Shown one piece after another: positions 16,251-24,917 of a stretch of DNA of 64,000 nucleotides (positions are counted from its first letter, which is position 1; each line of letters starts with the position of its first letter). The DNA comes from Tenacibaculum ovolyticum DSM 18103 (lineage in GTDB: Bacteria; Bacteroidota; Bacteroidia; Flavobacteriales; Flavobacteriaceae): positions 62,001 through 126,000 of the forward strand of contig NZ_AUMF01000010.1 in the NCBI RefSeq assembly GCF_000430545.1, in the 5' to 3' direction. The position numbers were made by a program, and so were the translations under genes. The notes beneath the pieces were generated by a model. That model was not told the origin of the DNA. It saw nothing but the letters and a program-made list of their open reading frames with translations, and searched no databases.

Positions 16251-16421
16251 TTATTGATGTTTTAGTTTAGTTGATTTACCTAAGTTTATGTTTGTACAAT
16301 GAAAAACATAATTTAACCAGGTTATAAATAAAATACAAGTCGCTAATAGAGAATAGGGAGTTGTAAAGAATACTATGATGCTAATCATTTTTAAGATAAA
16401 TAGTTGTTTTACTAATTTCAT
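16251..16421 (-). CDS. Small membrane protein in nitroreductase operon
   Basis: 56 aa. Its ATG (16421-16419) overlaps the nitroreductase stop as TAATG, and its stop lies 8 bases before the transporter start. It reads MKLVKQLFILKMISIIVFF at the start and has one or two hydrophobic helices (residues about 7-40), ending in a Lys-rich tail. The overlap and the packed operon argue that it is translated. It could be a helper subunit of the DUF606 transporter or of the oxidoreductase; that is inference. No known family. Confidence 0.55.
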   Translation of the reverse strand: MKLVKQLFILKMISIIVFFTTPYSLLATCILFITWLNYVFHCTNINLGKSTKLKHQ

Positions 16422-17044
16422 TATATAAATAGATTTTCGATAGGTTTTCTAATCTTTTTCGAATACTGAGAAGAATCCTTATCTGAACGATAACCTATAG
16501 TTGCTATAACAGCAGCACTTAAGCCTTGTTTAGTTAGGTTTAATATTTCGTTGTACTTTTCGGTATTAAAACCTTCCATCGGGCAAGCATCAATTTTAAG
16601 TGCTGCACAAGCATTTAATAAATTTCCTAAAGCAATATAAGTTTGGTTAGAAGTCCATTTATCTTTTTCTATTTTTGATTTACTTCTAATATCTTTTTTT
16701 ATAAAGTCTGAGTACTCTTTAAAACTGTCTATATCAACTTGTGTTGTTTTAGCTTTTAGATCGAAGTATTCGTCTATATGTGATTCACTAACCGTAGCGT
16801 AATTACAAAAAACAATTAAATGAGATGCTTCAGTTATTTGGTTTTGATTATAAGAAGCATTTTTTAACTTTTCTCTTAATATATTATTTTCAATAATTAA
16901 TACTTTATACAATTGAAGACCATAAGAAGAGGCTGATAATTGAATGACTTTCTTTAGTTTTTCTAAATCTTCTTTTGAAACTTTTTTAGAAGAATCAAAT
17001 TTTTTAGTAGCATATCTCCATTCAAGATTGTTTATTAAATCCAT
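16421..17044 (-). CDS. NAD(P)H nitroreductase-family oxidoreductase
   Basis: 207 aa, the usual size of NfsB/FRase-type flavoproteins. Family marks: LEWRYATKKFD near the start, LSASSYGLQLYKVLII (FMN phosphate region), NLLNACAALKIDACPMEGFN and AAVIATIGYRSDKDS near the C-terminus. It reduces nitroaromatics or quinones with NAD(P)H and bound FMN. It is the first gene of an operon and is directly downstream of a Crp/Fnr-like gene; the intergenic region has a -7 box and a palindrome at the activator position. Confidence 0.9.
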   Translation of the reverse strand: MDLINNLEWRYATKKFDSSKKVSKEDLEKLKKVIQLSASSYGLQLYKVLIIENNILREKLKNASYNQNQITEASHLIVFCNYATVSESHIDEYFDLKAKTTQVDIDSFKEYSDFIKKDIRSKSKIEKDKWTSNQTYIALGNLLNACAALKIDACPMEGFNTEKYNEILNLTKQGLSAAVIATIGYRSDKDSSQYSKKIRKPIENLFI

Positions 17045-17073
17045 TATATCTTTTTTATGATTAATTAATAGGG

Positions 17074-17117
17074 CAAAGATAAAATGGGAAATAAAGTTGT
17101 GCCTTTACATATGTTGA
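17074..17117 (-). promoter_or_regulatory. Promoter of nitroreductase operon with ACATATGT palindrome
   Basis: -7 box TATCTTTG at 17081-17074 (minus). The palindrome ACATATGT (17107-17114; wider TTTAC-ATAT-GTTGA) is centred at 17110.5, again 33 bp from the -7 centre as in the two clear FNR-like sites, although the half-sites are weaker. Confidence 0.45.
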
Positions 17118-17121
17118 TTCA

Positions 17122-17718
17122 CTAAATTTTATTTATATTTTTTCTTATTCTACTTAATTGTGTAGGTGTAATACCTAAATGCGAAGCGATATGTAGTTTT
17201 TGTATTCGTTGATCGATATTTGGATGTTTTTGAAGTAGTTTTAGATATCTTTCAGTCGCGTTTTCCATTACTAAAGAAACTTCTCGTTGTTCTTTTTCAA
17301 TAATCCAATTATTTTCTAGATAAGCAATATAGAAATTTTTTAAATCGATATTTAGCTCAATAAACTGTCTGTACTTTTTATAATCAAGGCTAATAAGAAT
17401 CGTTTTTTCAAGCGCTTCTAATGTGAAGTTTGATGGAGTGTTTAATAAATATGAAACAGTAGAACCAGCAAAGTCATTTTCAAGAAAAATATTTTTATTA
17501 TAAATATTTCCTTCATAATCTGTTACATATGCTCGCATAGCCCCTTTGCAAATAAAATACACATTTTTAGCAACCTGTCCGTTTCTTAGTAAAATTTCAT
17601 CTTTTTCTAATTGTTTAAATGAAATTATCGATTTAATTAATAACCAAGATTCGTTTGAAATTGGAGCGTAACCTTCAAACTTTAACCGTAATTCTGAAAT
17701 GTATTTTTCTCTTGTCAA
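17122..17718 (-). CDS. Crp/Fnr-family regulator
   Basis: 198 aa. Barrel domain with KDEILLRNGQVAKNVYFICKGAMRAYV, helical dimer region, and HTH end KLHIASHLGITPTQLSRIRKN. It is only about 25-30% alike by eye to the other three regulators, so it is an old paralogue rather than a fresh copy. It lies upstream of, and in the same direction as, the nitroreductase operon, its likely target. Confidence 0.9.
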   Translation of the reverse strand: MTREKYISELRLKFEGYAPISNESWLLIKSIISFKQLEKDEILLRNGQVAKNVYFICKGAMRAYVTDYEGNIYNKNIFLENDFAGSTVSYLLNTPSNFTLEALEKTILISLDYKKYRQFIELNIDLKNFYIAYLENNWIIEKEQREVSLVMENATERYLKLLQKHPNIDQRIQKLHIASHLGITPTQLSRIRKNINKI

Positions 17719-17832
17719 TCTTATTTTTTTCTAATATAAAGATACATGTAATCTTACGTTTTTTTATAGATTATTTACAGTTTTTGGACAGGGGAGTAGA
17801 GCGTAAATTTATTTTTCATGAAACTAAAGTAA

Positions 17833-17858
17833 AACCAGCCCCTTTTAAGGGCTTGGTT
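17833..17858 (-). terminator. Terminator after the DUF2314 gene
   Basis: Minus strand AACCAAGCCC/GGGGCTGGTT hairpin with a short A/T loop, followed by TTTACTTT, 50 bases after the stop at 17909. It isolates that operon from the Crp/Fnr-like gene downstream. Confidence 0.6.
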
Positions 17859-17908
17859 ATTTTAGAACATTATATAAATTTGTAAAAACTTTTGTTAATT
17901 GTAGTTGT

Positions 17909-18697
17909 TTAATTTAATAGTTCTGTTATAGCCTTCCAATTCATTAACTTTCCATATTCTAAAGCTGTTTTATTTGATTTAGATTTATTTGTTTTATCAG
18001 CACCCAACTCTAGTAATATTTCAACATTTATTTTATTACCAGCAATTGTTTCTTTATGTAAAAAGGTGAGTCCGTGCTCATCTTTTGTAGCTATTTCATT
18101 TGGGTTTTCTTTAAAAAAGGCATGTATGTTTTCAGCCATGTTTTTACTCATTGGATGTTCTAGTAAGTTTTCTGGGTTCTCTTTTTGTTTGTAAACCAAT
18201 AAAACTTCATTGTAATCTCCAAAATCTAACCCCCAAGCTTCATCATGACTTTTTCTTTCTTCTTCGTTCATCTCAGATCGCATTGCTTGAATTGTAAAAC
18301 CGCCATATGTTTTTCCTTGAATAGATAGCATCCAATCATCTATTTCGTTGATTTTTTTTGATATTAAATCTCCTTTCGTAACATTTGTTAATTCATTTGG
18401 GGTGTTTACTAATTCACCAGTAATAAATTCACCATTAAAATTGATGTTATTAATCCACATATGTTCAACTAGTGGTACTGTTTGTTCAAGTATTATCTGT
18501 TCGAAAGGAATTTTTACCATTGCAAAGTCATGTGCAGGAACTATTCTTCTATATTCCCAAGACAGTTCTCTCCAAAAATATTTAAAACTCTGTTGTGCCT
18601 GTGTATAGGCATTTTTCATTTTATCATCTTGTTGCGCGTAAAAAATGTCTTCATTATTGGATTCACTTTTATCATTTTTTTTTCTAAATATTCCCAT
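17909..18697 (-). CDS. DUF2314 domain plus ankyrin repeats
   Basis: 262 aa. Residues about 20-165 form a DUF2314/YegJ-like domain (AYTQAQQSFKYFWRELSWEYRRI, FAMVKIPF, EHMWINNINFNGEFITGELVN, KGDLISKKINEIDDWMLS). The C-terminal 60 residues carry ankyrin-type repeats (DEHGLTFLHKETIAGNKINVEILLELGADKTN, NKTALEYGKLMNWKAITELL). DUF2314-ankyrin fusions are seen near polymorphic-toxin immunity genes, but no toxin is visible here. The start follows the stop of the upstream lipoprotein gene by 11 bp. Confidence 0.82.
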   Translation of the reverse strand: MGIFRKKNDKSESNNEDIFYAQQDDKMKNAYTQAQQSFKYFWRELSWEYRRIVPAHDFAMVKIPFEQIILEQTVPLVEHMWINNINFNGEFITGELVNTPNELTNVTKGDLISKKINEIDDWMLSIQGKTYGGFTIQAMRSEMNEEERKSHDEAWGLDFGDYNEVLLVYKQKENPENLLEHPMSKNMAENIHAFFKENPNEIATKDEHGLTFLHKETIAGNKINVEILLELGADKTNKSKSNKTALEYGKLMNWKAITELLN

Positions 18698-18708
18698 TTC
18701 TTTTTATA

Positions 18709-19293
18709 TCAATTAGTGTTATTTTTCTTATTAATTCTTTCATATATTTTTCGATACTTCCAAGTTGTTCCATCAAGAAAAACAACTAAAAAAAATGCTC
18801 CAGATTGATGATGTGCTAAATCAAAGATTAGATTACCTTCTTTTGTTTTACTTAAGCGACTTTTGTTAATATGAATAGATCCTGCTAAATAAGGAACTCC
18901 CCAAAAGGAAAGATTCTTATTTTTTAGGTAAAAATATCCATCTTTTTTTAATTTTCCTTTCAGTGGTACTTTTTTAAAAACTTTTCCGTTTTCAAGAAAC
19001 TTAAAATTTATGCTTTTGTTATCTATTATTTTTAATTCAAACTCATAAGTTTTTAAATTATCTAATTTCAGCGTGTTTTTTAATTTTTTACTATCAATTT
19101 CTCTGAAGAAGTTATTGTGAGTCCAGTATTTTTTTTGAATAGAGTCAGCCTCAATATTTAGAATTTTATATTTCCCATTTAATTCCGTTATATTTTTTTC
19201 ATTCAAAAGGGTAGGATTTGAAACGTTCTTTTGAAATGATGCACAACTTTGAAAAATTAAAACCCCGATATATAATGCTATTTTTATTTTCAA
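18709..19293 (-). CDS. Unknown lipoprotein
   Basis: 194 aa. Signal ALYIGVLIFQSCASF with lipid Cys at about residue 17. The mature part is a beta-rich domain (LNGKYKILNIEA, YEFELKIIDNKSINFKFLENGKVFKKVPLKG, GYFYLKNKNLSFWGVPYLAG), resembling small lipocalin-like or META-like barrels, not assignable. First gene of a pair with the DUF2314-ankyrin gene. Confidence 0.65.
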   Translation of the reverse strand: MKIKIALYIGVLIFQSCASFQKNVSNPTLLNEKNITELNGKYKILNIEADSIQKKYWTHNNFFREIDSKKLKNTLKLDNLKTYEFELKIIDNKSINFKFLENGKVFKKVPLKGKLKKDGYFYLKNKNLSFWGVPYLAGSIHINKSRLSKTKEGNLIFDLAHHQSGAFFLVVFLDGTTWKYRKIYERINKKNNTN

Positions 19294-19367
19294 ACTTAGA
19301 TTTTTAAAGGCATACGAATTTGCAGGTTAATATTTATCTATTTCTGATGGATTAAAGATACTAAAAA

Positions 19368-19394
19368 AGCGCAAACCTAATAATGGCTTGCGCT
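19368..19394 (-). terminator. Terminator after the YceI gene
   Basis: Minus strand AGCGCAAGCC / GGTTTGCGCT with a 7-base loop, followed by TTTTTAG. It lies 63 bases after the YceI-family stop. Confidence 0.7.
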
Positions 19395-19456
19395 AATCTT
19401 ACTACTTTTATATATGTTATTAGGTATTGACTTTTTCTTGTAATCAGTGAATTTTA

Positions 19457-20032
19457 TTAAAATTCTAAATCAAAAATTAAATCAAATTCATCATAAATGG
19501 CCTTGTCTTTTAATCCATCAAAGAAACTTGTAGAGCCATATTTTACATCGAATTTTGTTCTATCAATTTTTAACGATGCATTTGCTTTATTACCATAAAC
19601 AGAAAAATTAAACGAAACCTTTTCAGTTTTACCCTTAATAGTAATGTCTGCTGTTATTTTGTATGCGTTTTTGCTAACAGATTTTACTTTTTTGAAAACT
19701 AGAGATGCTGTTGGATATTTTGTAACACCAAAGAAATCATCAGATTTTAGATGCCCCTCTAGTTTACCTTTGTATTCACCTTGTAAGTCTGTACTCGAAA
19801 TTGAAGACATATCTATAGTAAACTCTCCACCGGTTAATTTATCATCATTAAAGTTTAAGTGACCAGATTTAATTGCGATTGTTCCTTGATGAGCACCAGT
19901 AACTTTATAACCTTTCCAAACAACATTGCTGTTTTTTATTTTAATTTCTTTTTTACTGTTAATTGTAGTAAATGAGAATGTAATAAATGCAAGTATTGCA
20001 ATAAGTACTGTATTTTTAGTTAAATTTTTCAT
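19457..20032 (-). CDS. YceI-family secreted protein
   Basis: 191 aa with an N-terminal signal (AILAFITFSFTTINS). The lipocalin-like YceI barrel has its usual marks: SNVVWKGYKVTGAHQGTI, GEFTIDMSSI, KSDDFFGVTKYPTASLVFKKV, and ITIKGKTEKVSFNF. YceI proteins bind isoprenoids or other amphiphiles in the periplasm and are often induced by stress. It follows the NTF2-like gene by 41 bp, so the two form an operon below a Crp/Fnr-like gene. Confidence 0.92.
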   Translation of the reverse strand: MKNLTKNTVLIAILAFITFSFTTINSKKEIKIKNSNVVWKGYKVTGAHQGTIAIKSGHLNFNDDKLTGGEFTIDMSSISSTDLQGEYKGKLEGHLKSDDFFGVTKYPTASLVFKKVKSVSKNAYKITADITIKGKTEKVSFNFSVYGNKANASLKIDRTKFDVKYGSTSFFDGLKDKAIYDEFDLIFDLEF

Positions 20033-20073
20033 TTTTAATATTTTTAATATTTTTAAATTTTTATTTCGTTTAA

Positions 20074-20427
20074 TTATGCTCCGTAGTAAAATTTTTCTTT
20101 AATTATTTTTCCGTCTTTCCATTCTTGCACAGCAATTTGATTGTAATTTCTAATTCCCCAATCTTTATGCGTGTAATCGAAATGCCATTCTACCATAGTT
20201 GTGTTTTCACCAATGGTTACTTTTAAAGGTTGAGCACCTCTAAATTCTGTAATAGCACCAAAAAACTCTTCTTCACGTTGTCTATTGGCTGCTTTTCCTT
20301 CAATAACAGGATTGTTATTTTCTTGCATAACCACATCGTCATGATAAAATTGATCAAAAGCCTCTAAGGCTTTTCCTTGAAGAATCATGTCATTAACGGT
20401 ACTAATTTTTTCTAAAAGTATGTTCAT
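20074..20427 (-). CDS. SnoaL/NTF2-like protein
   Basis: 117 aa, the typical size of SnoaL-like single domains. ILQGKALEAFDQFYHDDVVMQENNNPVIEGKAANRQREEEFF and TTMVEWHFDYTHKDWGIRNYNQIAVQEWKDGKIIKEKFYY match the cone-shaped NTF2 fold. The reaction is unknown; relatives are isomerases or binding proteins. Its promoter carries a weak FNR-like site. Confidence 0.88.
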   Translation of the reverse strand: MNILLEKISTVNDMILQGKALEAFDQFYHDDVVMQENNNPVIEGKAANRQREEEFFGAITEFRGAQPLKVTIGENTTMVEWHFDYTHKDWGIRNYNQIAVQEWKDGKIIKEKFYYGA

Positions 20428-20453
20428 TTTTTATTGTTTTAAATACTATGGTA

Positions 20454-20497
20454 CAAATGTCTAAAACAATGAGATGACAGAAAATGATGTAGATTAT
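20454..20497 (-). promoter_or_regulatory. Weak promoter and FNR-like site of the NTF2/YceI operon
   Basis: A partial -7 box GACATTTG (20461-20454, minus) and ATGAT-GTAG-ATTAT at 20484-20497, centred 33 bp away as in the other Crp-linked promoters. Sequence matches are modest; the constant spacing is the reason to list it. Confidence 0.35.
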
Positions 20498-20523
20498 GAA
20501 ATGATGTTAAACTAGATTAACAT

Positions 20524-21108
20524 TTATTGGTTTTGTATGATTTGGCTTTTAATTTTACTTAAAAACTCTTTAGTAATACCAAGATAAGAAGCAATCATGT
20601 ATTGAGGAACACGTTGATTAATGGTTGGGTAACTGTCTTTAAAAACGTGATAGCGCTCTTTAGCTGTAAGACTAAAGTTTCTAGTAATTCTTTTTTGTGA
20701 TGCAACAAATGCACGTTCTACAATTTTTCTAAAAAGGCGTTCTAGTTTGGGAATCTCTTTATATAGTTCTTCAAGATTCGAGTAGGTAAATTGAATAAGC
20801 TGTGTAGCTTCAACACATTGAACATTATAATCTGCTGGAGTTTGAGATGTAAAACTACCTAAATCTGATGTCCACCAATCTTCAATTGAGAACATTACAA
20901 TATGTTCTTGACCATCTAGATCCATATAAAATGTTTTTGTACACCCAGAAATAATAAAATTTACAGTTTTACAGACATCTCCTTGCTGTGCTATGTATTG
21001 ATCTTTAAGATAATTTCTATGAACTATTTTAGAAAGTAAAAAGGTTTCTTCTTCATCAGTTAGCGTAATGAATTTGTTTATGTATTCTAATAACGGTTTA
21101 TTATTCAT
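20524..21108 (-). CDS. Crp/Fnr-family regulator
   Basis: 194 aa. The cNMP-like barrel has YLKDQYIAQQGDVCKTVNFIISGCTKTFY and DLDGQEHIVMFSIEDWW; the HTH end is VPQYMIASYLGITKEFLSKIKSQI. The usual position of the HTH recognition helix is kept. It stands directly upstream of the NTF2-like/YceI pair in the same direction. About 370 bases upstream of it are gene-free. Confidence 0.9.
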   Translation of the reverse strand: MNNKPLLEYINKFITLTDEEETFLLSKIVHRNYLKDQYIAQQGDVCKTVNFIISGCTKTFYMDLDGQEHIVMFSIEDWWTSDLGSFTSQTPADYNVQCVEATQLIQFTYSNLEELYKEIPKLERLFRKIVERAFVASQKRITRNFSLTAKERYHVFKDSYPTINQRVPQYMIASYLGITKEFLSKIKSQIIQNQ

Positions 21109-21482
21109 AGAAAATTTTAGCTTGTACCTAACTTGTTTGTATATGTTTTACGTACTTACTTTCGTAAGTAGGCTATAACTAGTAATAAATTATATATGGC
21201 TTAAGTTAGCAATTTAATAAAAAGGTTAAATTTAATACCTATAAATTAGAAAGAATAAATAAGAGAATTAAGATTAATATTTTAATTACTAAAAACAAAT
21301 TTTTACAATTGAAAAACGATAATTAGTGTATGATGAAATACTGGTTTTGATATTATAAAAATAAATAATAGTTGTAAAAAAGGTAAATTAAAAATGCTAA
21401 TGATATTACATTTAGCTTAGCATTGAGTATAATTAATGAAAAATTCTCTTAGTTTTTTATTTCATTTTTTTGTTATGCATCA
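21109..21482. other. Gene-free stretch between Crp/Fnr and HxlR genes
   Basis: Holds the hxlR terminator at 21393-21424 and a small ACTTAC/GTAAGT hairpin near 21156. No ORF with support was found. It presumably contains the promoter of the Crp/Fnr-like gene. Confidence 0.5.
21393..21424 (-). terminator. Terminator after the HxlR gene
   Basis: Minus strand AATGCTAA / TTAGCATT arms with a 16-base loop, followed by TTTAATTT, 58 bases after the HxlR stop. Confidence 0.55.
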
Positions 21483-21848
21483 TTATTTATTAATAATTTT
21501 ATTACGATGCGTTAAGCCCCAATCTCGCATTGTTTCAATTACTTTATCTAGTGATTTTCCATAATCAGTAAGGCTGTATTGAACAGAAACGGGTATTGTG
21601 TTAAATACTTCTCTATTTATTAATCCGTTTATTTCTAATTCCTTTAACTCCTTAGAGAGCATTCTTGGAGTAATTCCTTCAATTTGACGTTCTAATTCTT
21701 TAAATCTATGAATTTTAAAAGAAAGCGCTATAATAATAGGTAACCTCCATTTTCCACCAATTATGTCTATAACATCTCGAACAGGAAGAATAAATTTTTT
21801 ACATTCGGTTGGTGTGTAAATATCAGTTTTATCTTTTTTTGTCTTCAT
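21483..21848 (-). CDS. HxlR-family winged-helix regulator
   Basis: 121 aa. Family marks: a Cys near the N-terminus (TPTECKKFILPVRDVIDIIGGKWRLPII), RFKELERQIEGITPRMLSKELKELE (winged helix), and YSLTDYGKSLDKVIETMRDWG. HxlR proteins such as YodB, CatR and QorR sense quinones or electrophiles through a conserved Cys. This Cys (about residue 16) matches that position. It is divergent from a flavodoxin-fold quinone reductase gene with a 16-bp palindrome between them: a likely classic sensor/target pair. Confidence 0.93.
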   Translation of the reverse strand: MKTKKDKTDIYTPTECKKFILPVRDVIDIIGGKWRLPIIIALSFKIHRFKELERQIEGITPRMLSKELKELEINGLINREVFNTIPVSVQYSLTDYGKSLDKVIETMRDWGLTHRNKIINK

Positions 21849-21868
21849 TTTAACTTATTTCAATAGTT

Positions 21869-21904
21869 ACTATACTAAAGTATATCAGTATACTTTAGTA
21901 TAGT
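21869..21904. promoter_or_regulatory. Perfect operator palindrome between hxlR and azoreductase genes
   Basis: ACTATACTAAAGTATA (21869-21884), spacer TCAG, then its exact reverse complement (21889-21904). A further half-like TATACTTTGTATA follows at 21907-21919. It overlaps the divergent promoters and is the obvious HxlR binding site. Confidence 0.8.
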
Positions 21905-21966
21905 GGTATACTTTGTATATCAAATTTAATATAAATTTGTTACTCAATAATAAAAGGATATTAAAA

Positions 21967-22581
21967 ATGACGAAAACATTAATAATAAGTTATACACCAA
22001 GAGATAACTCGAACACAAAAAAAATGCTTGACTTCTTTACAGAGAGTAATAAGAAGAAAACAAAAATAACATTTGTTGATTTAGCTGAAGAGGCTCCAGA
22101 TTTATTGTTGAAAGAAAATTTAAATCTTTATGTAAATAGAAATTTTGGTGGAGTAGAACTTAGTGATGAGCAAGAGAAAGTTTTAGCTAAAAATGATGAG
22201 ATGATGCAGCAATTATTAGCTGCAGATTTTGTTGTTTTAGCGAGTCCTATGTATAACTTTTCAATTCCTGCACCAGTAAAAGCTTGGTTTGACGCCGTTA
22301 TACAAGCTGGGAAAACATTTACATATACCGAAACTGGTATTAAAGGGTTATGTGAAAACACAAAAGCTTTAATTTTAATGACAAGTGGGAGTGATTTTGG
22401 AATGGAACCTTATAAGAGTGTTAATTTTGCAACGCCTCTTTTAATTACAAGTTTTGATTTTCTTGGTATTTCAGCTCAAGCTATTAATAAGTTTGGTATG
22501 ATACAATATGCAGATAGGTCTGAACAAATGATAGAGGAAGCAAAAGAAGAAATTAAAGTAGTAAGTGAGAAATGGTATTAA
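21967..22581 (+). CDS. FMN-dependent NADH:quinone/azoreductase (flavodoxin fold)
   Basis: 204 aa from the ATG at 21967 (MTKTLIISYTPRDNSNT), where the flavodoxin-fold FMN loop begins; the ORF is open to 21913 but that part carries the operator region. AcpD/AzoR-like marks: VLASPMYNFSIPAPVKAWFDAVIQAGKTFTYTETGIKGL and LILMTSGSDFG. It reduces quinones or azo compounds by two electrons. Divergent to the HxlR gene, which probably represses it until a quinone-type signal appears. Confidence 0.9.
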   Translation: MTKTLIISYTPRDNSNTKKMLDFFTESNKKKTKITFVDLAEEAPDLLLKENLNLYVNRNFGGVELSDEQEKVLAKNDEMMQQLLAADFVVLASPMYNFSIPAPVKAWFDAVIQAGKTFTYTETGIKGLCENTKALILMTSGSDFGMEPYKSVNFATPLLITSFDFLGISAQAINKFGMIQYADRSEQMIEEAKEEIKVVSEKWY

Positions 22582-22958
22582 TTCTAGTTAGTTTAACTTT
22601 TATATAAATATTAATGGTTCGTTAAGTATTCTCCCTCTTCAGTTTGTTTTTTTATTTAAAAGTATTTTATTCGGTTCTGGTGGGAAGGATTATAGTTACG
22701 TTTAGTAATTGAGTTTTTTTAAACTTTTTAAATTAGTATAATGATTAATCATTTAGGTTTCTTTATAAAATAAGAAAGTAACATCTTACATATGTTTTCT
22801 AGATATGTTTTTAAAAACAAACAGGTGTTAGTTTTAAGTTCACTTAATTTTAGCTTTTAGAAAGTTGAATAAAACATAAAAGCCCTTTTTAGGGCTTTTA
22901 TGTTACTTTTTTTATAAAATAATAAGCTTTTACAAGGTTATCATTATAAGTTATTTCT
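22582..22958. other. Gene-free stretch with a bidirectional terminator
   Basis: Between two convergent genes. It holds the strong hairpin at 22873-22904 and otherwise no ORF or repeat that I can support. Confidence 0.5.
22873..22904. terminator. Bidirectional terminator
   Basis: AACATAAAAGCCCT / AGGGCTTTTATGTT, a perfect 14-bp stem with a TTTT loop, followed by ACTTTTTTT on the plus strand and by T-rich sequence on the minus strand. It serves the convergent azoreductase and serine hydrolase genes. Confidence 0.85.
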
Positions 22959-24110
22959 TTAACTTTCTAACCAATTATTTTGCTCTAATATATTGATCGA
23001 TTTTAGTAATAATTTGCTGAAATCTTTCAAGGGTCTATTAAAAAGCCCCACAAAAAGAATGTCTTTTTCTGGTATTTCAATGTAAAACGCTCTAAATCCT
23101 CCTTGAGAACCAGTATGATAAACAAAATTAACTTCAAAATTATTTTTAGATCTAAATAGGTTTTGTTCACCTGTAAACCAACTATATCCAACAAAAGGAT
23201 TTAATGTATCTGACCAGTTTTTAGGATGAAATACTTTTCTAGATTCAACAACCATTTTTTTACTTAGGAAGACATTTTTTTGAATAGCTTCTTTATATTT
23301 AAGAAGGTCTAATACAGAGGACCAAATACCTCCATTACCTGCAGCTGCAAAAGTAGGTACTTCACCATAATCATATTCATAATAATCACCATAATAAATA
23401 CTGTCTCCTTTTTGATAATAGTTATCATACCCGTGTGCAACTCCAGATTCAGGGTAAGAACCATTGGTTATTTTACTATGTTTCATTCCAGATGGCTCAA
23501 ATATGTTTTTTTCAATAAACTTTTGCCAAGGTTCATTGGCTAACTGTTCAATGATTAATGCTAATCCGTTATACGATGGATTTGAATATTGGTATTTTGT
23601 TCCCGGATCAAAATTTAAACTATCTGCTTTTTTTAACGGGGCAAAGTTTTCTTTATCTTTTGCGGTGAGATAAAAATCATAGTTATCCCTTACTTTTCTA
23701 TTATCAGGCAATCCAGATGTATGTGATAACATATGTTTTATAGTTACTTTTTTAGCAAGGTTTATGTTGTTGAAATCATTGAAATATTTAGATAGATCAT
23801 CATCTAATGAAAGAGAATCTCTTTCATTAAGAATTAAGATTCCGTTCGATACAAATGTTTTTGAAATTGAGCCAGTATTGAAAATGGTATTTTCGGTGAT
23901 TTTTTCTTTAGTAACAATATCAGCAAGTCCATAACTCTTCAAAAAAGCTATGTTCTTTCCCTTTTTTATTAATATAGAACCTCCAGGTTCATCTTTAGAG
24001 AATTCATTTTCAAATAAATTATTTAGTTGAAGATTTAAAGTGTCGTTTGTGTTTTTTTTAGAACACGAAATTATTGTAATGCAGGTTATTAATAAAAATA
24101 GATGTTTCAT
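22959..24110 (-). CDS. Beta-lactamase-family (class C-like) serine hydrolase, lipoprotein
   Basis: 383 aa from the ATG at 24110, which opens a lipoprotein signal (LFLLITCITIISCSKK). Catalytic marks: Ser81-x-x-Lys84 (TGSISKTF), YSNPSYNG (the YxN motif), and a late HTGSQGG (HxG). Such S12-type proteins are usually D-aminopeptidases, esterases or peptidoglycan-related enzymes, not antibiotic lactamases. Monocistronic. Confidence 0.9.
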   Translation of the reverse strand: MKHLFLLITCITIISCSKKNTNDTLNLQLNNLFENEFSKDEPGGSILIKKGKNIAFLKSYGLADIVTKEKITENTIFNTGSISKTFVSNGILILNERDSLSLDDDLSKYFNDFNNINLAKKVTIKHMLSHTSGLPDNRKVRDNYDFYLTAKDKENFAPLKKADSLNFDPGTKYQYSNPSYNGLALIIEQLANEPWQKFIEKNIFEPSGMKHSKITNGSYPESGVAHGYDNYYQKGDSIYYGDYYEYDYGEVPTFAAAGNGGIWSSVLDLLKYKEAIQKNVFLSKKMVVESRKVFHPKNWSDTLNPFVGYSWFTGEQNLFRSKNNFEVNFVYHTGSQGGFRAFYIEIPEKDILFVGLFNRPLKDFSKLLLKSINILEQNNWLES

Positions 24111-24326
24111 AGTAACTATCAAGTTTCAATTTTATTATTTAGATTTTTTTGGTAAAGATTAGTTGAGTAATTAAGCGACTAATTTACTAAAATAAAACTT
24201 ACTGTTGTGATTGTAAAAGAATTGATAAGAAAGCAAATACTCGCAATTAATCTAATAAACTGTTAGTGTCTAGTGCTTTTTATTTCACAATATACTTTAC
24301 TATAATTTTAGATAATCGACCTTAAC

Positions 24327-24917
24327 TTATTTTTCTTTGCAATAAAATTTAGATTTGATTCTACTTAATGTTTCTTGTGATATATTAATATAGGAAGCTA
24401 CAATTTTGTTTGGTAGGCGTTTTACAATATTAGGATTAATTTGAAACAATTGTTTATACCTTTCAGATGCGTTTAGAGTAGTAAATGAAATTAATCTTTT
24501 AGAATTATTCACATATGCCTTTTCTAAGTATGTATTATAAAAATCTTTCCATTTGGGAATAATTTTCATAAGATGTCTAAAATCTTTGTGAGTAATATAT
24601 AAAAGCTCACTATTTTCAATTACTTGAATAGATTCTTGAGCAGGTTGATTAGTTATAAAACTAACGAATTCTGTAGCAAATTGATTTTCAAAAGCAATAT
24701 AGCGTGTAATATCTTTGCCTAACTCATCTAAATAGAATAATCTTAAACAACCTTTGTTTACAAAGTAACTAACTTGACTATTTTTTCCATTTGAAAGTAA
24801 AGTTTCATTTTTACTTTTTTTTATTTTTTTAAAATGAGATAATACTATTTTTAAATCGTCGTCATCAATATCAATATTCTTTTTTATGTAATTTATGAGT
24901 TCGTTATAGTTTGTCAT
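24327..24917 (-). CDS. Crp/Fnr-family regulator in ribB operon
   Basis: 196 aa. Barrel (NETLLSNGKNSQVSYFVNKGCLRLFYLDELGKDITRYIAFENQFATE), linker, then HTH LPNKIVASYINISQETLSRIKSK. Its start codon abuts the ribB stop (TAA directly followed by ATG), so it is co-translated with ribB. The operon promoter carries an FNR-like palindrome, which suggests autoregulation. Confidence 0.9.
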   Translation of the reverse strand: MTNYNELINYIKKNIDIDDDDLKIVLSHFKKIKKSKNETLLSNGKNSQVSYFVNKGCLRLFYLDELGKDITRYIAFENQFATEFVSFITNQPAQESIQVIENSELLYITHKDFRHLMKIIPKWKDFYNTYLEKAYVNNSKRLISFTTLNASERYKQLFQINPNIVKRLPNKIVASYINISQETLSRIKSKFYCKEK

